A program made the translations under genes and the position numbers. A DNA stretch of 19,093 nucleotides from Phytoactinopolyspora endophytica. GTDB lineage: Bacteria; Actinomycetota; Actinomycetes; Jiangellales; Jiangellaceae. The DNA lies in contig NZ_ML142857.1 in the NCBI RefSeq assembly GCF_004138495.1, positions 66,668 through 85,760 on the forward strand, in the 5' to 3' direction. Shown here one piece after another: positions 14,474 to 19,093 of this stretch. Positions within the stretch are counted from its first letter, which is position 1. The number at the start of each line of letters is the position of its first letter. The notes under the pieces were generated by a model that was given only the letters and a program-made list of their open reading frames with translations, ran no database searches and was not told the DNA's origin.

Positions 14474-15325
14474 ATGTCTCAGTCCGGAACCATCCTCGTC
14501 ACCGGCGCGACCGGCAACGTCGGCCGCCACGTCGTCGCCGAGCTGCTGGACGCCGGCACCGACGTCCGAGTGATGACCCGCAACCCCGACACGGCACGGT
14601 TCCCGGCGGGCGTCGAGGTTGTCCGTGGAGACATGACCGAACCGGACACACTCGGCACGGCGTTCGAAGGGGTGGACGCGGTCTTCCTGCTCTGGCCGCA
14701 CTTCTCGGCCGACGGCGCGCCAGCCGTCGTGGACGCGATCGCCAAGCATGCCCGGAGGATCGTGTACCTGTCCGCGATGGCCGGAGGCGACGGCGCCCGG
14801 CCCGACGGTTTCTGGGGTGAGGTCGAGGTCCTGATCGAACGGTCGGGCCTGGAGTGGACCTTCATCCGAGCCGGCGGGTTCGCCACCAACCTCCTCGGCT
14901 GGGCGGAGGCGATCCGCACCGACGGCGTCGTCCGGTGGCCGTACGGCGAGGCGGGCCGGTCGCTCATCCACGAGGCCGACATCGCCGCCGTCTCGGTCAA
15001 GGCCTTGCTGGAAGACCGGCATGTCGGTGCGGCCTATGCGCTGACCGGCCCGGAGGTCGTCACCCAGGCGGAACAGGTCCGGATCATCGGCGAGGCGATC
15101 GGCCGCGAGGTGCGCTGGGAGGAACTGTCACCGGAGGAGGCCCGCATGCAGCTCCTCGCCGAGTGGGGTGACGAGGGCTACGTAGAGATGGCGCTGAGCG
15201 CGTGGGCGAACATGGTCGACAACCCGGAGCCGGTGACCTACACGGTCGAGGAGGTCACCGGCACACCCGCGCGAACGTTCCGGCAGTGGGCGATCGACCA
15301 CGCCGCCGCCTTCCGCCCTCGCTGA
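14474..15325 (+). CDS. NAD(P)-binding NmrA/SDR-type reductase, probable SoxR target
   Basis: A 283-residue atypical short-chain dehydrogenase of the NmrA/QorB kind. The N-terminal Rossmann fold has ILVTGATGNVG (GxxGxxG, 11-17), then VMTRNPDTARFPAGVEVVRGDMTEPDTL, VFLLWPHF and YLSAMAG. The typical Tyr-x3-Lys pair is absent, as in NmrA-like proteins that either sense NAD(P) or reduce quinones. The C-terminal half matches the substrate lobe (WTFIRAGGFATNLL; SLIHEADIAAVSVKAL). GGAGA 6 nt before ATG 14474 sets the start; an upstream in-frame ATG at 14402 lies inside the SoxR box and is not credible. With the promoter above, the transcript has a leader of about 48 nt. It probably detoxifies redox-active quinones or related compounds. 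Confidence 0.88.
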   Translation: MSQSGTILVTGATGNVGRHVVAELLDAGTDVRVMTRNPDTARFPAGVEVVRGDMTEPDTLGTAFEGVDAVFLLWPHFSADGAPAVVDAIAKHARRIVYLSAMAGGDGARPDGFWGEVEVLIERSGLEWTFIRAGGFATNLLGWAEAIRTDGVVRWPYGEAGRSLIHEADIAAVSVKALLEDRHVGAAYALTGPEVVTQAEQVRIIGEAIGREVRWEELSPEEARMQLLAEWGDEGYVEMALSAWANMVDNPEPVTYTVEEVTGTPARTFRQWAIDHAAAFRPR

Positions 15326-15345
15326 GCCTCGACAGCTAGACGGCG

Positions 15346-15375
15346 TTGACAAAGTTAGTTATTGAGCAATAACTT
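15346..15375 (+). promoter_or_regulatory. tetR-type gene promoter with perfect operator, leaderless
   Basis: -35 TTGACA (15346-15351), an 18-bp spacer and -10 TAACTT (15370-15375) lie 6 nt before GTG 15382. Within this is the perfect dyad AGTTATTG-AG-CAATAACT (15357-15374), which overlaps the -10. The arrangement fits autorepression by the TetR protein. Confidence 0.75.
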
Positions 15376-15381
15376 TCTGGT

Positions 15382-15954
15382 GTGGCCAAAGAAAGCATGC
15401 GGATGAGCGCTGAGGAACGTCGTGAACGCGTCGTTCAAGCAGCCATCACAGAGTTCGCCAGGGGAGGTTACGCCAGCACGTCCACGGCCGCGATCGCGCA
15501 GCGCGTCGGCGTCTCACAGCCGTATCTCTTCCGACTCTTCCCAGACAAGAGAGCGATGTTCCTGGCCGCGGCCCGGCGCTGCACCGACGAGATTCGAGAG
15601 CGTTTCGCGGAGGTGAGCGACGGGCTACCTCCTAAGGAAGCCCACGACGCCATGACGGGCGCCTACTCCGACCTCATCGCCGACCGCAGCCGGCTGCTGT
15701 TCCAGATGCAGATGTACGTCGCCGCCGCCAACGCCCAGGAGACCGGCGACGCCGACTTCGCCACGGAGATCCGCGCCGCCTGGGCGGACCTCTGGGACCT
15801 GGCGCATCGTCGCCTCGGCGGGGACGACGAGACGAACGAATTCATGGGCACCGGCATGCTCATCAACGTCCTTCTCGCCATGGGCTTCCCGGCGGATCAC
15901 CGCGTCTGGAAAGCCTGTGACCTGAGCCGTAAACACGCGCCCAGCGCTGACTGA
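15382..15954 (+). CDS. TetR-family repressor of the adjacent MFS exporter
   Basis: A 190-residue TetR/AcrR-type regulator. The N-terminal helix-turn-helix (about 8-60) reads RERVVQAAITEFARGGYASTST, then AIAQRVGVSQPYLFRLFPDKRAMFLAA. The C-terminal all-helical ligand-binding and dimer domain is not informative about ligand. The GTG start at 15382 has no Shine-Dalgarno and a -10 ending 6 nt upstream; in-frame ATGs follow six and eight codons later. The gene for a 14-helix drug exporter starts 77 bp after its stop on the same strand. A related operator lies before that gene, so it very likely represses both. This is the normal layout of TetR-controlled efflux modules. Confidence 0.92.
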   Translation: MAKESMRMSAEERRERVVQAAITEFARGGYASTSTAAIAQRVGVSQPYLFRLFPDKRAMFLAAARRCTDEIRERFAEVSDGLPPKEAHDAMTGAYSDLIADRSRLLFQMQMYVAAANAQETGDADFATEIRAAWADLWDLAHRRLGGDDETNEFMGTGMLINVLLAMGFPADHRVWKACDLSRKHAPSAD

Positions 15955-15998
15955 AGCCTGAGCCACACGCCGAACACCTGACTCCTCATACACGCAGA

Positions 15999-16016
15999 AG
16001 TTATTGATCGATCACT
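15999..16016 (+). promoter_or_regulatory. Second TetR operator, before the MFS exporter
   Basis: AGTTATTG-AT-CGATCACT (15999-16016) repeats the left half-site of the operator at 15357-15374 exactly and the right half at 6 of 8 positions, with the same 2-bp centre. It ends 4 bp before the AAGGAG Shine-Dalgarno, so bound protein would block transcription into the exporter gene. Confidence 0.65.
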
Positions 16017-16031
16017 ATCTAAGGAGCGGCT

Positions 16032-17492
16032 GTGTCCACCAGAGAGACATCACGTACGACGAGTTCTCCCGCCAACATCGCCTGGACGCTCATCCTCACC
16101 AGCGCCGCCACTTTCATGGCCGCCCTCGACAACCTCGTGGTCACGACTGCATTGCCGGTGATCCGCGACGACCTGGACGGAAGCCTGGCAGATCTGGAGT
16201 GGGTCGTGAACGGCTATACGCTGCCGTTCGCCTGCTTGCTCTTGCTCGCCGCGGCGCTCGGCGACCGGTTCGGCCGACGGCGGATCTTCGCCGGTGGCGT
16301 CGTCCTGTTCACCGCCGCATCCGCCTGGGCAGCCCTCGCCACCAGCACCGACTCACTCATCGCAGCTCGCGCCGCACAGGGCGCGGGAGCAGCGGCACTC
16401 ATGCCTTTGAGCCTGACCCTGATATCCGCCGCGGTCCCGGCCGCCCGCCGGGGCATGGCCTTCGGGATCTGGGGGGCGGTCAACGGTCTCGCCATCGCCA
16501 GCGGTCCGCTGGTCGGTGGAACCATCACCGAACACATCTCCTGGCACTGGATCTTCTGGCTGAACGTGCCGCTCGGCATCGTCTTGGTCCCGCTCGCCCT
16601 GACCCGGCTCACCGAGAGCCACGGCGCCAACAACCGCCTCGACCTGGTCGGCACCGTCCTGGCCAGCTCCGGCCTCTTCGGCGTGGTGCTCGCCATCGTC
16701 CGCGCCCACGAACACGGCTGGACTTCCGGCTCCGTGCTCACCGACTTCACCCTCGGCACGGTTCTGCTGGCGGCGTTCGTCCGTTGGGAGCTACGCACCC
16801 CGGCGCCCATGCTGCCCATGCGCTTCTTCCGCTCCCCCACGTTCACCGCCATCAATGCCGCAGGACTGCTGATGTTTCTGGGGGCATTCGGTTCGATCTT
16901 CCTGCTCACCCAGTTCCTCCAGTTCATCCAGGGATACTCGCCCCAGGAGGCCGGACTGCGCATGCTGCCGTGGACGGCGATGCCTATGGTCATCGCGCCC
17001 ATCGCCGGCGCTCTCTCCGACCGCATCGGCGGCCGGCCGATCGTCACGTCCGGCTTTCTCGTGATGGCAGCCGGGCTCGGCTGGTTCGCGGTGATCGCCG
17101 AGCCGGATGTGAGCTACCTCAGCCAGGTCCCCGCGCTCGTGCTGTGCGGCATCGGCATGGCCATGTTCTTCGCACCCGCCAGTGCGATGTTGATGGGTTC
17201 GGTGAGTCCGGACGAGCAGGGGATCGCCTCCGGCGTGAACAATGCGCTCCGGGAGGTCGGCGGCGCCCTCGGCGTCGCCGTGCTGGCGTCGGTCTTCGCC
17301 ACCCGGGGCGGCTACGAGACGCCGGCGGCGTTCACCGACGGCCTCACCCCGGCCCTGTGGGTCGGCACATCCAGCCTCGTTGCGGCCGCGATCGCCATGA
17401 CCGCGCTCCGGCGTGGACGCCGACGGCACGCAGCCGGCGCTGCACTCACGGATGACCGGCAGGACGGGGTGCCAGCGCAGGTCACCTCCTAG
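16032..17492 (+). CDS. DHA2-family (EmrB/QacA) MFS drug exporter
   Basis: A 486-residue integral membrane protein with the hydrophobic pattern of a 14-helix drug:H+ antiporter. Marker motifs are LDNLVVTTALPVI in helix 1 (D33, the family's LDxTxVNVALP), motif A GDRFGRRRIF in the first loop, and the antiporter motif C-like GLAIASGPLVGG in helix 5. The tail is short and basic (RRGRRRHAAG). The GTG at 16032 has AAGGAG 5 nt upstream. It probably expels cationic or amphipathic toxins or antibiotics, under control of the TetR protein just upstream. The stop codon overlaps that of the convergent HxlR gene in a shared CTAG, so there is no room for a terminator between them. Confidence 0.93.
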   Translation: MSTRETSRTTSSPANIAWTLILTSAATFMAALDNLVVTTALPVIRDDLDGSLADLEWVVNGYTLPFACLLLLAAALGDRFGRRRIFAGGVVLFTAASAWAALATSTDSLIAARAAQGAGAAALMPLSLTLISAAVPAARRGMAFGIWGAVNGLAIASGPLVGGTITEHISWHWIFWLNVPLGIVLVPLALTRLTESHGANNRLDLVGTVLASSGLFGVVLAIVRAHEHGWTSGSVLTDFTLGTVLLAAFVRWELRTPAPMLPMRFFRSPTFTAINAAGLLMFLGAFGSIFLLTQFLQFIQGYSPQEAGLRMLPWTAMPMVIAPIAGALSDRIGGRPIVTSGFLVMAAGLGWFAVIAEPDVSYLSQVPALVLCGIGMAMFFAPASAMLMGSVSPDEQGIASGVNNALREVGGALGVAVLASVFATRGGYETPAAFTDGLTPALWVGTSSLVAAAIAMTALRRGRRRHAAGAALTDDRQDGVPAQVTS

Positions 17493-18097
17493 AGCGCGGG
17501 CGCTCGCGCCCCGCCCTCACCACCCTCACCCGTGGCGTCGTCGCTACCCTCACCGTCGCCGGTGGCATCCTCGCCCGTGGTGTCGTCGCGGAGACGCGCG
17601 CTCCGAGCGGCGATCACTGGACCGATGACCATCGTGCCCGGCCCCACCTTCCCGCCGGGGCCGGGCAGCTGGTCGGTGTTGTCCACCGTCAGCCGCTCAC
17701 CACAATGTCCGCACGCAGGCTCCATCCTGGTGTCCTGCCCACACGTGAGGTGATGAATGCGGACCGGTGCCCCACTGGAGCCGGCGTACCACCGGTCCCC
17801 CCAGTTCACCAGCGCGAGCAGCACCGGATAGAGGTCCTTTCCCTTCTCCGTGGGGCGGTAGTCCTCTCTCGGCGGATGCTCCTGGTAGCGGGTTCGGGCC
17901 AGCACATCCTCATCGACCAGCCGGGACAACCTGGCCGCGAGCACCTTCCGCGACAACCCCAGATCTCGGGCGATGTCATCGAAACGCGTCACACCGGCCA
18001 TGACGTCACGGAGGATCAGCACGGTCCAGGCGTCACCGAGCAGATCGACCGACCGTGCGATGGAGCAGGCCACGTCTGCCAATGGAGTCCTGATCAC
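17489..18097 (-). CDS. HxlR-family winged-helix regulator with acidic tail
   Basis: A 202-residue HxlR/MarR-like regulator. The winged helix occupies about residues 8-100 (CSIARSVDLLGDAWTVLILRDVMAGVTRFDDIARDLG, split here as read, then LSRKVLAARLSRLVDEDVLART). A region with three cysteines follows (CGQ, ACGHCGE, about 120-136), perhaps a small metal or redox site. The final 35 or so residues are an Asp/Glu/Gly-rich imperfect repeat (DATGDGEG, DDATGEGG) unlike the short HxlR core. HxlR proteins bind palindromes as dimers and often respond to quinones or aldehydes. GTG 18097 is the start; there is no Shine-Dalgarno, and a -10 TAGCCT lies 7 nt upstream. It is divergent from the methyltransferase. 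Confidence 0.88.
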   Translation of the reverse strand: MIRTPLADVACSIARSVDLLGDAWTVLILRDVMAGVTRFDDIARDLGLSRKVLAARLSRLVDEDVLARTRYQEHPPREDYRPTEKGKDLYPVLLALVNWGDRWYAGSSGAPVRIHHLTCGQDTRMEPACGHCGERLTVDNTDQLPGPGGKVGPGTMVIGPVIAARSARLRDDTTGEDATGDGEGSDDATGEGGEGGARAPAL

Positions 18098-18104
18098 ATC
18101 TGGG

Positions 18105-18110
18105 AGGCTA
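18105..18110 (-). promoter_or_regulatory. -10 element of the HxlR gene, probably leaderless
   Basis: Minus-strand TAGCCT (18110-18105) lies 7 nt before GTG 18097. No clear -35 was found; the region where it would lie overlaps the nearer palindrome. Confidence 0.4.
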
Positions 18111-18116
18111 CCCCAA

Positions 18117-18158
18117 GTTCCTTGGAGGAACCATGAGTGATAGGTTCCTTCAAGGAAC
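18117..18158. promoter_or_regulatory. Two copies of a GTTCCT/AGGAAC palindrome, candidate HxlR operators
   Basis: Site 1 is GTTCCT-TGG-AGGAAC (18117-18131); site 2 is GTTCCTT-C-AAGGAAC (18144-18158). They are the same 15-bp palindrome apart from the centre, 27 bp apart centre to centre. For the methyltransferase gene, site 1 covers a -35-like TTCCTT (18118-18123) and site 2 covers the -10-like TAGGTT (18141-18146; 17-bp spacer) and start point. Site 1 also sits in the HxlR upstream region. Binding would control both genes. Confidence 0.65.
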
Positions 18159-18189
18159 TGAAGATGACGCCGACTAAGGTGATGCGCCC

Positions 18190-18954
18190 ATGCCCTCCCT
18201 GCACATCGAACTGGACTCCGACGCGGAAGACACGATCGACGGCCGCCAGGTCCGGGCAGCGTCGTTCCAACACGTGCGGCTCGAATACGTCGAGCGCACG
18301 ATCTCCGCGCTCGGACTCGCACAGCGTCGTCGCACACTCGTCGTCGGCAGCGGGCGTGGATTGCTCGCCCATGGCCTCGCCGCCTTGGGACACGAGGTGA
18401 CCGCGATCGACCCCTCCCCCGCGGCGACTGCGATCGCCACCACAGAGGCAGAGCGCAGCGGCATCGAGGTGGACCATCGGACCGCACCCGCGGAGAACCT
18501 CGGACTGGGCGACCAGCGGTTCGATATCGCCTTCTATGCCGACACGTTCGAGATCACATCCGATCTCGAACGCGTCGTCAGCGAAGCCTCCCGTGCCCTG
18601 GCACCAGGCGGCTTGCTGATCTATGACACTGTCAATCGCACCGTGCCTGCGAAGATCACCTACCTCGGAGTCTTCCAGACGCTGCCGATGACCCGATTCA
18701 TGCCGCGCCGTCGCTACTCCGCCGACCGGCTGCGAACACCGGCCGAGATGAGCGACGCGCTGGCGCGTCAGGGCCTGACCAACCGTGAGATCTGCGCGTT
18801 CGTGCCCAGGTCTGTACGCGGATTGGCGAAGGCGGTACTCGCGCGTCGCCACGGCAGAATCACCGATGACGAGATCCCGCCGATCGTCGACTTCGCACTG
18901 GCCCCCGGAAAGAAGTCAGTCGTCACCTACTTCGGACATGCAGTCAAGGCGTGA
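18190..18954 (+). CDS. Class I SAM-dependent methyltransferase (UbiG-like)
   Basis: A 254-residue Rossmann-type methyltransferase. SAM-binding motif I is LVVGSGRGLLAHGL (about 50-63), followed by the acidic end of beta 2 in VTAIDPS (D74) and FDIAFYADTFE with ALAPGGLLIYDTVNR as post-motifs. Layout and length resemble UbiG and other small-molecule O-methyltransferases; the C-terminal part (LRTPAEMSDALARQGL) is of the same kind. The acceptor is unknown; control by an HxlR protein hints at a phenolic or quinone-like compound, but that is inference. AAGGTG 8 nt before ATG 18190 supports the start. The first 30 or so residues show no strong similarity. It is divergent from HxlR across the paired operators and followed by a strong hairpin. 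Confidence 0.87.
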   Translation: MPSLHIELDSDAEDTIDGRQVRAASFQHVRLEYVERTISALGLAQRRRTLVVGSGRGLLAHGLAALGHEVTAIDPSPAATAIATTEAERSGIEVDHRTAPAENLGLGDQRFDIAFYADTFEITSDLERVVSEASRALAPGGLLIYDTVNRTVPAKITYLGVFQTLPMTRFMPRRRYSADRLRTPAEMSDALARQGLTNREICAFVPRSVRGLAKAVLARRHGRITDDEIPPIVDFALAPGKKSVVTYFGHAVKA

Positions 18955-18958
18955 GCCG

Positions 18959-18975
18959 CACCCGGCGCCCGGGTG
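18959..18975 (+). terminator. Hairpin terminator after the methyltransferase gene
   Basis: CACCCGG (18959-18965) and CCGGGTG (18969-18975) form a perfect 7-bp stem with a CGC loop, 4 nt after the stop. No T-run follows, as in many actinobacterial terminators. The remaining bases to the window end show no gene. Confidence 0.65.
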
Positions 18976-19093
18976 ACGGCAGGAGCTCCGTCGGCCTGCG
19001 TTCCTGAATTCCGGCAGGCGCCTCGGAAGCGTCTGAGACGCCAGCCGGACGATCGACCCGCTGACATCCGCGAGGCCACGCGAATCGAGATTC

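Noticed and set aside
14375..15022. Long N-terminal extension of the soxR frame to residue 367
   Set aside because: It would run antisense through the reductase gene and across the SoxR box. SoxR proteins are about 150 residues long, and the similarity begins just after ATG 14374.
16004..17455. 483-residue plus-strand frame overlapping the MFS exporter
   Set aside because: It is Arg/His/Pro-rich with no membrane segments; the exporter frame has motif A, motif C and a Shine-Dalgarno.
1..19093. CRISPR array, tRNA, rRNA or intact insertion sequence
   Set aside because: No regularly spaced repeats, no cloverleaf-like segment and no transposase or integrase motif was seen on either strand; the only repeat element is the short structure at 2899-2996.

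Overview
The window is high-GC, tightly packed DNA with strongly GC-biased third codon positions, GTG as well as ATG starts, and several genes with no Shine-Dalgarno sequence whose -10 hexamer lies 6-7 nt before the start codon. With the gene families present (LAL-type LuxR regulator, CGNR zinc-finger protein, SoxR with a large regulator neighbourhood, Tat-exported phosphoesterase), this points to a chromosomal segment of a soil-type actinobacterium. I cannot name the genus. No rRNA, tRNA, CRISPR array, intact transposase or prophage gene was seen.

Left part (1-6252): a sugar ABC-transporter ATPase, running off the left edge, is divergent from a ROK-family repressor, and a shared AT-rich operator-like region lies between them. 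The ROK gene converges on a Tat-exported metallophosphoesterase carrying a C-terminal LamG-like domain. The gap between these two holds a striking 98-bp inverted plus direct repeat structure. The phosphoesterase is divergent from a class V aminotransferase-like PLP enzyme that lacks the cysteine-desulfurase cysteine. An 11-bp-period direct repeat lies between these two genes.

Middle part (6253-12680): a ~420-bp gene-poor stretch holds repeats, a hairpin and a possible gene remnant. It is followed by a large ATPase-LuxR (LAL) regulator, a small acidic ORF, and a cytosolic GH3 beta-glucosidase with a PA14 insertion. The sugar transporter, ROK repressor and intracellular GH3 enzyme together suggest oligosaccharide or glycoside uptake and use, although nothing in the sequence ties them into a single operon.

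Right part (12681-19093): four regulator/target pairs stand in a row. They are CGNR protein / putative glycolipid-binding protein (divergent), SoxR / NAD(P)-binding NmrA-like reductase (divergent, with a near-ideal MerR-type promoter between), TetR -> DHA2 drug exporter (same strand, matching operators before both genes), and HxlR / SAM methyltransferase (divergent, with two copies of one palindrome between). The SoxR, TetR and HxlR modules resemble a redox/xenobiotic defence island. The four pairs share a pattern: the regulator genes look leaderless, while the target genes carry Shine-Dalgarno sequences. The regulatory DNA is the most informative part of this window. I did not find a convincing wholly new multi-gene system.
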